Of a DNA stretch of 64,000 nucleotides, positions 24,734-33,555 are shown one piece after another. The position numbers were made by a program, and so were the translations under genes. Every line of letters starts with the position of its first letter. Position 1 is the stretch's first letter. This DNA comes from Deltaproteobacteria bacterium IMCC39146 (lineage in GTDB: Bacteria; Desulfobacterota; Desulfuromonadia; Desulfuromonadales; BM103): assembly GCA_030005635.1 (NCBI GenBank), contig JARUHP010000017.1:22688-86687 (forward strand), written 5' to 3'. The notes under the pieces were generated by a model that saw nothing but the letters and a program-made list of their open reading frames with translations, was not told the origin of the DNA and did no database searches.

Positions 24734-26376
24734 ATGAAGGGGATACTGGAATGAAGCATGTGGAACAAGTTCCTGAAGCACAGGTACAGACCAAACGTGG
24801 TTTTTCGATCATCTGGGTTGTGCCTGTCATTGCCCTACTGATAGGTGGTTGGTTGGCACTTAAGGCCTGGTCAGAAAAAGGGCCTGTTATTACCATTGCC
24901 TTTGAAACTGCAGAGGGGCTTGAAGCCAACAAGACCAAGATCAAGTTCAAGGATGTCGAAGTCGGTCTGGTCACGAATATCCTGTTGAATGATGATCTCT
25001 CTGGAGTCGTTGTCACCGCCGAGATGAATAAAGAGGCGGAAAAGTACGTCCGCGAAAAAACCCAATTTTGGGTGGTCAGAGCGCAGGTGGCGGCGGGCGA
25101 AGTCTCTGGCCTTAGCACGCTGTTCTCTGGCGCTTATATAGGTTGCAACCCTTCAACGGCAGGCAAAGTTCTCAGTCAATTTATAGGGCTTGAGAAGCCT
25201 CCGGTCATCACTGACGGTATGCCTGGTTATCACTTCATTCTTAAATCTCGTACCCTTGGCTCTCTCGACATCGGTTCTCCGGTCTACTACCGTGGAATCA
25301 AGGTCGGCAAGATAGTCGACTATGATTTCGATGCGTTGGCCGAATCGGTTAACCTCCGAGTTTTTATAAATGCGCCCTACCATGAGAAAGTCCAACAGAA
25401 TACCAGCTTTTGGAATGCCAGCGGGATTGATTTCGAGCTGGATACGGAGGGGGTGACTGTTAATACTCAATCACTGGTCTCTGTTATGCTTGGCGGTGTT
25501 GCCTTCGATCTTCCTAAACGTTACGAGTCTTCTGACCCGGCGGAGGAAGGTCAAGCTTTCCTCCTCTATAATAAGCGAGGGGACATTGAAGAGCGTTCAT
25601 ACGCGGTCAAACGCAGGTTTCTGCTTTATTTTGATCAGAATGTTCGTGGCCTGACGGCAGGGGCTCCAGTGGAGGTGCGGGGCATTAAAATCGGTGAGGT
25701 TCTGGATGTTAAACTTGAAGTCGACATTGATGCTGTTACGGTTCGTGTTGCCGTGCTCGTGATGGTGGAACCAGGGCGCATAGATACCGTTATTGAGGAT
25801 AACGTCTCCACGAGTGGCGACAAGAATGTCAGCTCTGAAGAAGATTCAAAAGTGAATATGGTCAAGCTCATTGACAAGGGGCTGAGGGCGCAGTTGAAGA
25901 CTGGTAACCTTTTGACAGGTCAGCTCTACGTAGATCTCGACTTCTATCCAGATGAGGAACCGGTCGCTGTTCCTCTGTATAATGGTTATCGTGTGTTCCC
26001 GACTATACCTGCACCTTTGGATCAAATCACCCAACGAGTGGACAATATTCTTAAGAAGGTAGAGGATATGCCGTTGAAGGAGATTGGCGATGAGCTGCAG
26101 AAAGCGATCAATGCTCTTAACGGAACCCTGGAGGCAGCCAAACAGGTGGCGGGTGGGGTCAACGAAGATATCCTGCCGGAGCTTAAAGATGCCCTGGGCG
26201 GCTTTCAAGACACTATGAACGGAATAGAACAAACCCTTGGGCCAGCTTCTGCTTTGAATTACAACGCGAGGAACGTGATGAGTGAAATGGCGGCTACGGT
26301 TCGATCTCTACGAGCTTTGATTGATTACGTGGAGCGTAATCCTCAATCTGTAATCTTCGGCAAGGAGGCGGAATAA
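24730..26376 (+). CDS. pqiB: PqiB-type MCE protein (three MCE domains)
   Basis: 548 residues anchored by one N-terminal membrane helix (SIIWVVPVIALLIGGWLAL, about 27-45). It continues with three MCE domains starting near GPVITIAFETAEGLEANKTK, KSRTLGSLDIGSPVYYRGIK and QNVRGLTAGAPVEVRGIKIG. The C-terminal 120 residues are helical and probably stack into a needle, as in E. coli PqiB. It carries lipids across the periplasm. Start ATG 24730 overlaps the previous stop; a second ATG (MKHVEQ) lies seven codons in. The following lipoprotein gene starts on the last base of this stop. Length is that of PqiB, shorter than the seven-domain LetB. Confidence 0.93.
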   Translation: MNEGDTGMKHVEQVPEAQVQTKRGFSIIWVVPVIALLIGGWLALKAWSEKGPVITIAFETAEGLEANKTKIKFKDVEVGLVTNILLNDDLSGVVVTAEMNKEAEKYVREKTQFWVVRAQVAAGEVSGLSTLFSGAYIGCNPSTAGKVLSQFIGLEKPPVITDGMPGYHFILKSRTLGSLDIGSPVYYRGIKVGKIVDYDFDALAESVNLRVFINAPYHEKVQQNTSFWNASGIDFELDTEGVTVNTQSLVSVMLGGVAFDLPKRYESSDPAEEGQAFLLYNKRGDIEERSYAVKRRFLLYFDQNVRGLTAGAPVEVRGIKIGEVLDVKLEVDIDAVTVRVAVLVMVEPGRIDTVIEDNVSTSGDKNVSSEEDSKVNMVKLIDKGLRAQLKTGNLLTGQLYVDLDFYPDEEPVAVPLYNGYRVFPTIPAPLDQITQRVDNILKKVEDMPLKEIGDELQKAINALNGTLEAAKQVAGGVNEDILPELKDALGGFQDTMNGIEQTLGPASALNYNARNVMSEMAATVRSLRALIDYVERNPQSVIFGKEAE

Positions 26377-26999
26377 TGAAGACTCAACGCATCTGTGACC
26401 TTATCACTTGCTTGTTTGTGATGTTTGTTTTGCTCTTGTTGGTGGCATGTGGAGGTAAATCTCCTTCTGTGGCTTATTACAGCCTGGCTTCGCTAGATCA
26501 GGGAGATCTTGGTACCAAAGTCGTGACCCCACTTGACATCTCCCTTGGTATTGGCCCTGTAACGGTGCCGGAGTATCTTAAAAAGGCTCAAATCGCAACT
26601 CGTGTGGGGGATAATCGCTACCAGTTCGATGAATTCCATCGTTGGACAGGGTTAATTGAAAAGGACATTGCCTCTGTCCTCGGCAACAATCTTGGCCTGC
26701 TACTGGGTAGTAACAAAGTCGCTTTTTTCCCATGGATGGACTACTTTAAGCCGGTTTATCGAGTCATTGTTGATATTATTCAGTTTGATAGTGATCTGGA
26801 GGGTGATGCGGTTTTTAGTGCGCGCTGGGCTGTCAGTGATGCTGCGGGAAAGGAGACCCTGGCTTCAGGTAAAAGTGATTATCGCCAAACTTTGGAGAGT
26901 CCGAGCTATGACGTTCTTGTTGATGCAGAGAGTCTCCTCCTGGCAGAGTTTAGCAGAGACATTGCAGAACAAATCAGTTCCCTGTCTTCACAGGATTGA
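26376..26999 (+). CDS. pqiC: PqiC-type outer-membrane lipoprotein (ABC-type transport auxiliary, DUF330)
   Basis: 207 residues with a lipoprotein signal peptide (lipobox LVAC, about residues 26-29). The body matches PqiC/YmbA: YYSLASLDQGD near the start, LGIGPVTVPEYLKKAQIATRVGDN, FDEFHRWTGLIEKDIASVLGNNL, YRVIVDIIQFDSD and the terminal helix AEFSRDIAEQISSL. In E. coli this lipoprotein docks the PqiB needle to the outer membrane. It is the last gene of the pqiA-pqiA-pqiB-pqiC operon, and its start overlaps the previous stop by one base. The gap that follows contains a dispersed inverted repeat rather than a clear terminator. Confidence 0.92.
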   Translation: MKTQRICDLITCLFVMFVLLLLVACGGKSPSVAYYSLASLDQGDLGTKVVTPLDISLGIGPVTVPEYLKKAQIATRVGDNRYQFDEFHRWTGLIEKDIASVLGNNLGLLLGSNKVAFFPWMDYFKPVYRVIVDIIQFDSDLEGDAVFSARWAVSDAAGKETLASGKSDYRQTLESPSYDVLVDAESLLLAEFSRDIAEQISSLSSQD

Positions 27000-27021
27000 A
27001 CAACAAAAACGTACAAATAGG

Positions 27022-27109
27022 TTTGGCCACGGATACAATCGGATCAGGTCTGTTGTTACAATTTAAAAAGTGATCTTATCAGCTGTTATCAGACCTTATT
27101 TGCGGCTAA
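27022..27109. repeat. Dispersed inverted-repeat element, GCCGCAGATAA family (short, degenerate copy)
   Basis: The left part TTTGGCCACGGATAC and the right part CTTATTTGCGGCTAA are imperfect inverted complements around 27022-27109. The interior repeats TCAGGTCTG/CAGACC. It resembles the better copy at 48432-48558. Confidence 0.55.
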
Positions 27110-27258
27110 TATAGATTTTGATCCGTGTTTCTGCAACTTTGGTGTACCTGAATTGCAGTTTTGACTGGAATCGCGCGCTCTTATCTGTTTTATTAACCGC
27201 CGCACGGTTGCCTCTGTGATTTATGCCGTGGTAATTTAACCATACGGAGCTTTATAAG

Positions 27259-27471
27259 ATGACAACACAAATCAAATGCCCGCAGTGTCACCAACCCGCG
27301 GCCTGGCACGACAACCCGGACCGGCCATTTTGTTCCGAGCGCTGTCGGTTGATCGACCTCGGCCAGTGGGCTGATGAATCATACCGTATTAAAGGGCCAT
27401 CACAGGAGACCTTGTCTGAGGACAATGTCATAGACTTTTATAAAGAAAAACAATTGATTGAAAGGTCATAA
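27259..27471 (+). CDS. yacG: DNA gyrase inhibitor YacG
   Basis: 70 residues with the YacG zinc finger: CPQCHQP near the start and [21 protein letters not shown] (C-x2-C ... C-x3-C). In E. coli YacG binds GyrB and inhibits gyrase, protecting from excess activity. Length and the LIDLGxWA motif are typical. The tail is poorly conserved, as usual. It begins a three-gene run with queD (three-base gap) and queE; the link to queuosine synthesis is positional only. GGAGC about ten bases upstream of ATG 27259 may be the ribosome-binding site. Confidence 0.93.
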   Translation: MTTQIKCPQCHQPAAWHDNPDRPFCSERCRLIDLGQWADESYRIKGPSQETLSEDNVIDFYKEKQLIERS

Positions 27472-27474
27472 TTA

Positions 27475-27846
27475 ATGTATCGCTTGATGATAAAAACCTC
27501 ATTCGCAGCAGCACACAACCTGATCAACTACCAGGGTGATTGCGAGAATTTGCATGGCCACAACTGGCGCGTTGAAGTCGTTGTTGTTGCAAAAGAGCTT
27601 GATAAGGCCGGCCTCGGCATCGACTTCAAAATCCTGAAGAAACAAACCAACAGTCTGCTTGACGAGCTGGACCACAAATATCTGAACGACCTGACCCCCT
27701 TTAAAAACGACAGCCCTTCATCGGAGAATATCAGTCGCTATCTTTTTGAGCGTCTAAGCGAGACCTTGAATAACGAGAACATTACCGTTGAGACGATTAA
27801 TGTCTGGGAATCGGAGAACGCCTGTGCCAGCTATTCCCTCGATTAA
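27475..27846 (+). CDS. queD: 6-carboxy-5,6,7,8-tetrahydropterin synthase
   Basis: 123-residue T-fold enzyme converting 7,8-dihydroneopterin triphosphate to 6-carboxytetrahydropterin, the second step of the preQ0/queuosine pathway. Zinc-binding histidines lie in SFAAAHNL and in LHGHNW, with the catalytic cysteine in GDCENLHGHN. The later DELDHKYLND and the C-terminal VWESENACASY supply the substrate-binding glutamate. Length is typical. It follows yacG by three bases and overlaps queE by 23 bases, so translation is coupled. queC is not in the window. Confidence 0.94.
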   Translation: MYRLMIKTSFAAAHNLINYQGDCENLHGHNWRVEVVVVAKELDKAGLGIDFKILKKQTNSLLDELDHKYLNDLTPFKNDSPSSENISRYLFERLSETLNNENITVETINVWESENACASYSLD

Positions 27847-28579
27847 TGCCCCATTAATCGAAGTTTTCTCTTCTATGCAAGGGGAGGGCGTACTGATCGG
27901 CTGCCGCCAGGTCTTTGTGCGCTTTGCCGAATGCAACCTGGCGTGTGATTACTGCGACACGCCTTTTCATGCGGGACCGACCTGCCAGATCGAGGCAGAG
28001 CCAGGGTCAGGTCAATTCAATAGCCATGACAACCCGGTCAATATGGCCGAAATCACTCGTATGGTCTCGCATTGGCAGCACATCAGCAACAACGGCCACC
28101 ATTCTGTTGCCTTAACCGGCGGCGAGCCACTTCTTCATGCAGACCTGCTAAAGCGCTGGCTCCCTGAGGTTACCTCTATCCTGCCAATCTTTCTCGAAAC
28201 CAATGGTACTCTGCCTGCTGAGCTTGAAAAGGTCCTTCCGCTGATAGACTGGATCTCAATGGACATCAAAGGGTCCGCTGTAACAGGAGTGCCAACACCT
28301 TGGTCTGACCATGCAGATTTTCTGTCACTCTCTGGAGATCGATTGTGCCATGTAAAGTTTGTCATCGACCAAAGTACGACAGAGGCCGAGCTGCTTGAAG
28401 CTGCCAGGCTCGTTAATCGTCACGCCCCAACAGCTCCCTTTATCCTGCAGCCACGCACATTCACTTCAAATCCTGTCCTGGATGGTAAGGCCTTACTGAA
28501 ATTACAGGTTATTGCATCTGCAGAGCATCGGGACGTTCGTATTATCCCTCAAATCCACCCATGGCTAGGTGTCGATTAA
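27824..28579 (+). CDS. queE: 7-carboxy-7-deazaguanine synthase
   Basis: Radical-SAM enzyme rearranging carboxytetrahydropterin to 7-carboxy-7-deazaguanine in the queuosine pathway, 252 residues. N-terminal IEVFSSMQGEGVLIGCRQVFVRF is typical of QueE. The cluster motif reads CNLACDYC (C-x3-C-x2-C). TGGEPLLH and FLETNGTLP follow, with SMDIKG later. The start is GTG 27824, inside the end of queD: GGAG at 27813-27816 stands seven bases upstream, and homologues begin close to this point. Between residues 45 and 70 there is a short extra loop (TFHAGP...DNPVN) of the longer QueE subtype. Confidence 0.93.
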   Translation: MPAIPSINAPLIEVFSSMQGEGVLIGCRQVFVRFAECNLACDYCDTPFHAGPTCQIEAEPGSGQFNSHDNPVNMAEITRMVSHWQHISNNGHHSVALTGGEPLLHADLLKRWLPEVTSILPIFLETNGTLPAELEKVLPLIDWISMDIKGSAVTGVPTPWSDHADFLSLSGDRLCHVKFVIDQSTTEAELLEAARLVNRHAPTAPFILQPRTFTSNPVLDGKALLKLQVIASAEHRDVRIIPQIHPWLGVD

Positions 28580-28717
28580 AACCTCTGCCAACTTGACCTA
28601 CTGCTTTAATCGTTTATCATTATTTAATCTAGTAAGCTGTTGATACTAAAGTTTTATTGACCTCAGACTACACAAAGTTGTCTGCTTGCCCTTATTAGTT
28701 GTTTCAGGAGGCCCTCA

Positions 28718-31258
28718 ATGAAATTCTCTAAATGGCGGATCGCTTCACTTTCGGCTCTCTGTATCTTCCTCTCTCCGTTTGTTGTTGCTGAGGAATCCCT
28801 GCTTGCGAAAGTTTACCGTGATTATCCTGGATATATTGAATCCCCAACCTGCAAAAAACCCGATAAAGCCCCCGTCGTTGTTAAACAACCTGCGGTGAAG
28901 AACCCTTCTCCTGACATGGTCGCTGCAGAAGAATCGACGGCCAAGAGGCGTGCAAAGAAAGTCTATCGGGATTACCCTGCCTATCTTGAAACACCTACTT
29001 GTATTAATCCTCGTATGGCTCCTTCATATATCGCACAACCTGACGTGAAGAATAATAATGCCGCCGAGCAACTTGCCGCCGAGCAACTTGCCGCTGAGCA
29101 ACTTGCCGCTGAGCAACTTGCAGCTGAGCAACTTGCAGCTGAGCAACTTGCAGCTGAAAAGATCGCTACTGCTAAACTGGCCGCTGAGCAACTTGCAGCT
29201 GAAAAGATCGCTGCTGCTAAACTGGCCGCTGAGCAACTTGCAGCTGAAAAGATCGCTGCTGCTAAACTGGCCGCTGAGCAGGCCGAAGCTGAAAAGATCG
29301 CTGCTGCTAAGCTAGCCGCAGAGCAGGCCGAAGCTGAAAAGATCGCTGCTGCTAAGCTAGCCGCAGAGCAGGCCGAAGCTGAAAAGATCGCTGCTGCTAA
29401 GCTAGCCGCTGAGCAGGCCGAAGCTGAAAAGATCGCTGCTGTTAAGCTAGACGCTGAACAGGCCGAAGCTGAAAAGATCGCTGCTGTTAAGCTAGACGCT
29501 GAACAGGCCGAAGCTGAAAAGATCGCTGCTGCTAAGCTAGCCGCTGAGCAAGCTGAAGCTGAAAAGATCGCTGCTGCTAAGCTGGCCGCAGATCAAGCTG
29601 AAGTTGAAAAGATCGCTGCTGCTAAGCTAGCAGCTGAGCAGGCCGAAGCTGAAAAGATCGCTGCTGCTAAGCTAGCCGCTGAGCAGGCCGAAGCTGAAAA
29701 GATCGCTGCTGCTAAGCTAGCCGCTGAGCAGGCCGAAGCTGAAAAGATCACTGCTGCTAAGCTGGCCGCTGATCAAGCTGAAGTTGAAAAGATCACTGCT
29801 GCTAAGCTGGCCGCTGAGCAAGCTGAAGTTGAAAAAACCACTGCTGCTAAGCTGGCCGCAGATCAAGCTAAAGTTGAAAAGATCGCTGCCGCTAAGCTGG
29901 CCGCAGATCAAGCTGAAATTGAAAAGATCGCTGCTGCTGAGCTGGCCGCTGAGCAAGCTGAAGTTGAAAAAACCACTGCTGCTAAACTAGCCGCTGAGCA
30001 GGCCGAAGCTGAAAAGATCGCTGCTGACAAACTGGCTGCTAAGGAATTACAGAAAGCTTCTGTCGTACGTCAAGTTGAAGCGGCGCCCGGTAGGGTTGTT
30101 ATCGAATCTGACGGATTAATTGAGACGTTCCAGTATTTTACCCTTACAGATCCACCGCGATTGGTTGTTGATATTTACAACCTGGAACCTTCTTTTGATG
30201 AGCGTACATTTTATGCCATTAATGGCTTCAATCAAATACGCCTTGGTACACACGCCAATAAGGTCCGACTGGTGTTTGATGCAAGTGAATCAAAATTGCC
30301 GGAGTATAAAGTTGAAAATCGTCCAGAGGGTATCGTTGTCACTTGGGATGAGCCAGAATCGACTTTAATTGCGGAAGCACAGGCCGTTGTCATTGATAAT
30401 TCAGAATCAGAGCAAGCTGAGACTGATACAATTGCTGCTGCTAAACTGGCGGCAGAACAAGCTGAAACTGAAAAGATTGCTGCTGCTAAACTGGCGGCAG
30501 AGCAAGCTGAAGCTGAGAAGATTGCTGCTGCTAAGCTGACGGCAGAGCAAGCTGAAACTGAAAAGATTGCTGCTGCTAAACAGGCGGCAGAGCAAGCTGA
30601 AGCTGAAAATATTGCTGCTGCTAAACAGGCGGCAGAGAAGGCTGAAGCTGAAAAGGTCGCTGCTGCTAAACAGGCGGCAGAGAAGGCTGAAGCTGAAAAG
30701 GTTGCTGCTGCTAAACAGGCGGCAGAGAAGGCTGAAGCTGAAAAGGTCGCTGCTCAAAATCAACAGGTTGCGGAAGAGCATGCCAAACAAGAGATTCGTT
30801 TGTCCCCGCGTTTCCCCTCATTCGATGCGACACTACAGGCTTCTGATCTGGCAATGCTTGAACAGATCGCCGAGCAACTCAAGTCACAGAAGTTGACCAG
30901 GGTTGACGTGGTCGGTCATTCCGACAATCTGCCGATCGTCGAACGAAGTCGACATATCTTTGCCGACAATCTCGCCCTGTCCGAGGCTCGAGCTCGCAAT
31001 GTTGTCGAATACTTGCAGCAGCACCTTGGAGTGCAGCCTGAACTCATCAACTTGCGTGGCCTTGGCGACAGCATGCCAATGGCTGATAATTCTACTGAAG
31101 CCGGTAGAGCACTAAACCGCCGCGTTGAAGTTTCGCTGGTCACCGAGCCAAATAATACAACAGACCAACAGGCGCTTGCAAAAGACACCGATGCAGTACA
31201 ACGCAAAGGTATAACGGGACTAAAGCTGGCCGAAAGCGATATTGTAGCCACTAACTAA
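28718..31258 (+). CDS. Repeat-rich exported protein with AMIN and OmpA C-terminal domains
   Basis: 846 residues. A signal peptide (about 1-24) is followed by two copies of a 22-residue motif (KVYRDYPGYIESPTC and KVYRDYPAYLETPTC). A long Ala/Glu/Lys repeat block (115-440) comes next, built of 15-residue AAEQAEAEKIAAAKL units that should form one helix or coiled coil. An AMIN domain (about 448-545), a second repeat block (565-680) and an OmpA-type peptidoglycan-binding domain (about 693-815, with VVGHSDN, LSEARARNVVEYL and NRRVEVSL) complete it. It probably links envelope layers, the helices acting as spacers. It is a single gene, with a good Shine-Dalgarno (CAGGAGG) and its own terminator. Confidence 0.88.
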   Translation: MKFSKWRIASLSALCIFLSPFVVAEESLLAKVYRDYPGYIESPTCKKPDKAPVVVKQPAVKNPSPDMVAAEESTAKRRAKKVYRDYPAYLETPTCINPRMAPSYIAQPDVKNNNAAEQLAAEQLAAEQLAAEQLAAEQLAAEQLAAEKIATAKLAAEQLAAEKIAAAKLAAEQLAAEKIAAAKLAAEQAEAEKIAAAKLAAEQAEAEKIAAAKLAAEQAEAEKIAAAKLAAEQAEAEKIAAVKLDAEQAEAEKIAAVKLDAEQAEAEKIAAAKLAAEQAEAEKIAAAKLAADQAEVEKIAAAKLAAEQAEAEKIAAAKLAAEQAEAEKIAAAKLAAEQAEAEKITAAKLAADQAEVEKITAAKLAAEQAEVEKTTAAKLAADQAKVEKIAAAKLAADQAEIEKIAAAELAAEQAEVEKTTAAKLAAEQAEAEKIAADKLAAKELQKASVVRQVEAAPGRVVIESDGLIETFQYFTLTDPPRLVVDIYNLEPSFDERTFYAINGFNQIRLGTHANKVRLVFDASESKLPEYKVENRPEGIVVTWDEPESTLIAEAQAVVIDNSESEQAETDTIAAAKLAAEQAETEKIAAAKLAAEQAEAEKIAAAKLTAEQAETEKIAAAKQAAEQAEAENIAAAKQAAEKAEAEKVAAAKQAAEKAEAEKVAAAKQAAEKAEAEKVAAQNQQVAEEHAKQEIRLSPRFPSFDATLQASDLAMLEQIAEQLKSQKLTRVDVVGHSDNLPIVERSRHIFADNLALSEARARNVVEYLQQHLGVQPELINLRGLGDSMPMADNSTEAGRALNRRVEVSLVTEPNNTTDQQALAKDTDAVQRKGITGLKLAESDIVATN
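29060..30034 (+). repeat. Coding tandem repeats, 15-bp then 45-bp units
   Basis: Six 15-bp units encoding AAEQL are followed by about twenty 30-45-bp units encoding variants of AAEQAEAEKIAAAKL, many nearly identical at DNA level. The array lies in frame in the AMIN/OmpA gene, so unit gain or loss would change spacer length without frameshift. Confidence 0.95.
30410..30754 (+). repeat. Second coding tandem array, 45-bp units
   Basis: About eight units encoding variants of EQAETEKIAAAKLAA and, later, EKAEAEKVAAAKQAA. They are related to the first array but carry their own substitutions (Lys-Gln and Val variants), so the two arrays have diverged separately. Confidence 0.93.
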
Positions 31259-31277
31259 ATTCAGTTTCTAGCTCATT

Positions 31278-31306
31278 AAGAGCGGCGCAAGCCGCTCTTT
31301 TCTTTT
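31278..31306 (+). terminator. Rho-independent terminator of the AMIN/OmpA gene
   Basis: Perfect 9-bp stem AAGAGCGGC/GCCGCTCTT with a GCAA tetraloop and tail TTCTTTT. Confidence 0.9.
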
Positions 31307-31315
31307 GAGGTCATG

Positions 31316-32047
31316 ATGATTATTGAAGAGATAACCTCTCAGGCCTTTCTGGAAGGCCTGACGAAAACCCAGACAGTGCTGGTCCCGGTCGGTTCTACAG
31401 AAGGGCATGGTGCGCATCTGCCCCTGGGAACTGACAGTTTTCAAGCCATTGACGTTTGTCATCGCCTGACTGAACGTCGCGCCATTTTTGTTGCTCCACC
31501 GATTCTTTACGGGGTCTGCCGTTCGACATCCCAGCATCACGGCACCTTGAGTATTCGCACGGAAACACTAAAGAGCCTGCTGATTGATATTATTGAAGCC
31601 CTCTACCGCCAAGGTTTGCGTAACTTCGTTGTCCTCTCAGGGCATGCTGGGGGAACTCATAACGCAACACTCCTGGACGCTGGTGAATATTTATTGACGT
31701 TACTTCCCGAAGCTAAAATTTCTGTGATCACCGAATATGATCTGGCTGCCGAGGAGGGGAAGGGGTTGATTGAAACGGTTGGAGATTCTCATGCTGGTGA
31801 AATAGAAGCGTCAAGAATGCTCTCCACAAGGCCTCACCTAGTCAAAGAGGGGGCCGTTGAGGATTATCCTGCCTTTCCTAAACATATCCTGGTTCGCAAC
31901 AAACGACATTATTGGCCAAGCGGTGTTTGGGGCGATCCGAGCAAGGCGAGCGCAGAGAAGGGCAGAGAGATTGAAGGACTCGTTGTGGATGCTTTAGAGC
32001 GGCTGGTCGTTGAATTGGAAGGATTTGTTGAGCCTGCCGGTTTTTAA
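31316..32047 (+). CDS. Creatininase-family amidohydrolase
   Basis: About 243 residues of the creatininase/creatinine amidohydrolase superfamily (PF02633), metal-dependent hydrolases acting on cyclic or linear amides. Metal ligands are visible: Glu and His in STEGHGAHLPLGTDSFQA, the His of LSGHAGGTHNA, and the Glu in GDSHAGEIEASRML. Members act on creatinine, formamides of riboflavin synthesis and peptide-cofactor precursors; the context here gives no choice. The two tandem ATG codons are 31313 and 31316; GAGG at 31307-31310 suits the second. It follows the terminator of the OmpA-type gene closely and is convergent with the DUF1858 gene. Confidence 0.88.
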   Translation: MIIEEITSQAFLEGLTKTQTVLVPVGSTEGHGAHLPLGTDSFQAIDVCHRLTERRAIFVAPPILYGVCRSTSQHHGTLSIRTETLKSLLIDIIEALYRQGLRNFVVLSGHAGGTHNATLLDAGEYLLTLLPEAKISVITEYDLAAEEGKGLIETVGDSHAGEIEASRMLSTRPHLVKEGAVEDYPAFPKHILVRNKRHYWPSGVWGDPSKASAEKGREIEGLVVDALERLVVELEGFVEPAGF

Positions 32048-32090
32048 TTTCTGAGACACAAGATGGAGGCCATTTTGTGTCTGAAAATAC

Positions 32091-32285
32091 TTACGGTTTA
32101 ATCACTGCGTTCAGTGCCTTGAGAAGCTTCACGATATCAACATTATGCACTCCCGCACCATGCTCAATCTCCTCGTAATCAGCGATCTGGCATTCCATGC
32201 AATCCAGACCAAAAGAGCGAAAAACCTCTATTGTCTGAGGATGACTGGAGATAATGTCGGAAATAAGCATTTCACGTGTAATCAT
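32091..32285 (-). CDS. DUF1858 domain protein
   Basis: 64 residues, entirely a DUF1858 domain: MITREMLISDIISSHPQTIEVFRSFGLDCMECQIADYEEIEHGAGVH is its typical pattern, read here in short pieces (TREMLISDI, CMEC, GVHNVDIVKLL). The CxxC pair and small helical fold recall the N-terminal domain of ScdA/RIC iron-sulfur repair proteins and the partners of hybrid-cluster proteins. Stand-alone members are common in anaerobes, and the molecular role is unknown. AGGAGG lies about eight bases before its ATG on the minus strand. It follows coaD on the same strand after a repeat-containing gap of 54 bases. Confidence 0.88.
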   Translation of the reverse strand: MITREMLISDIISSHPQTIEVFRSFGLDCMECQIADYEEIEHGAGVHNVDIVKLLKALNAVIKP

Positions 32286-32339
32286 AAAACCTCCTCAAGC
32301 TTTAAGTTTCTTCCAGCCCCTAACCTCCAGCCTGCGCCT

Positions 32340-32822
32340 TTAACTAAACTTCTCGGCTAACGCTTTCCTGACAACGGGCGGGACCAGGCTCTCAACAGGA
32401 CCTTTCAGGCTGGCGACCTCTTTGACAATCGATGAACTGAGGTATCCATATGGTACGGATGTCATCATAAAGACTGTTTCCACTTCACTTTTCAGGTTGT
32501 GATTCATCTGGGCGATCTGGAATTCGTATTCGAAGTCAGATACGGCTCGCAAGCCTCGCAGGATCACTTTAGCCCCGGTGGAAACTACATAATCAACCAA
32601 CAATCCTTCAAAGGTATCTACTTTGACGCGTGCGTTATCACCAAGCGCCTCCCTGATGTGTCTGATGCGTTCTTCGGTGGAGAAGAGCCCTTTTTTGTCT
32701 GAATTGCGGGCTACGGCAATAATGATCTCATCGAAGACTTCCAGTCCTCGTTCTATGATATCGAGGTGGCCGTAAGTAATCGGGTCAAAAGATCCTGGAT
32801 ATACGGCTATTCTCTTAGTCAT
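32340..32822 (-). CDS. coaD: Phosphopantetheine adenylyltransferase
   Basis: 160-residue enzyme forming dephospho-CoA from 4'-phosphopantetheine and ATP, the penultimate step of coenzyme A synthesis. Nucleotidyltransferase motif TxGH is in [16 protein letters not shown] (residues 8-23). Family boxes [23 protein letters not shown] (here [18 protein letters not shown]) and [15 protein letters not shown], the ISSS-x-VKE box, are intact. Length is standard. Its ATG overlaps the stop of rsmD by four bases; the rsmD-coaD pairing is common across bacteria. Confidence 0.96.
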   Translation of the reverse strand: MTKRIAVYPGSFDPITYGHLDIIERGLEVFDEIIIAVARNSDKKGLFSTEERIRHIREALGDNARVKVDTFEGLLVDYVVSTGAKVILRGLRAVSDFEYEFQIAQMNHNLKSEVETVFMMTSVPYGYLSSSIVKEVASLKGPVESLVPPVVRKALAEKFS

Positions 32823-33388
32823 TTCAATCCCTCAGGTTTATGAGCATAAAAGTTTATCATAATCGTGCCGTAACGGCGTTGATCGATTCGGTGGAGGTTG
32901 CCGACGCTCTCCGGCAAGACTTCTTTGCCACCCGTCTCAGCGCAAAGGATACCCTCATCGCTGAGGATACCTTGACTCTCTGTCTCTAACAACGCCTGCT
33001 CTGCCAAGCCTTGAGAGTAGGGGGGGTCGAGAAAAATCAAGTCAAAAGAACCAGCAGTGAAATCCTGTAGACAGCGGAGCGCATCCTTGATGTGCAGAGT
33101 TGTCTTTTCTTCCAATTTGCAGAGGCTCAGATTCTTTCGAATAACCAATTCTGCGGCACGGTCCTTTTCGACCAGACATGCAGAGGCTGCACCGCGACTG
33201 AGAGCTTCTATTGCCAAGGCCCCCGAACCTGCGAAGAGATCCAGGACTTTAATACCGGAAAAACTTCCTAATTTACTCTGCAGGATGCTGAAAAGGGCTT
33301 CACGCACCCGGTCTGGTGTAGGGCGTACATCGTTGCCTTCGAACATTGATAATCGTCGACCGCGTGAAGTTCCGGCAATAACCCTCAT
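32819..33388 (-). CDS. rsmD: 16S rRNA (guanine(966)-N2)-methyltransferase
   Basis: 189-residue SAM-dependent methyltransferase that modifies G966 of 16S rRNA in the assembled 30S subunit. The start [13 protein letters not shown] is typical. [15 protein letters not shown], the SAM-binding [20 protein letters not shown] and the catalytic motif FLDPPY (DPPY for NPPY) identify the family. The gene starts a two-gene unit with coaD, overlapping by four bases. It is divergent from the dgt gene, with about 165 bases between. Confidence 0.95.
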   Translation of the reverse strand: MRVIAGTSRGRRLSMFEGNDVRPTPDRVREALFSILQSKLGSFSGIKVLDLFAGSGALAIEALSRGAASACLVEKDRAAELVIRKNLSLCKLEEKTTLHIKDALRCLQDFTAGSFDLIFLDPPYSQGLAEQALLETESQGILSDEGILCAETGGKEVLPESVGNLHRIDQRRYGTIMINFYAHKPEGLK

Positions 33389-33555
33389 GGAGACTCCTCT
33401 GCGAAAGCCACTAAGATAGCGTAAACTATGAAAAGGACTAGCACAATCATGTCACATCGTCAAGTTAAGTAAGGCGTAATCGGTCTTGACAGATGGACGG
33501 TTGCATGGCTTAAATGAGTACTGATCCAGCGATGGATCAACAACTGGAGGATTGA

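Noticed and set aside
29060..30754. Regular repeats resembling a CRISPR array at first sight
   Set aside because: The units are contiguous without unique spacers and are in frame in a protein gene.
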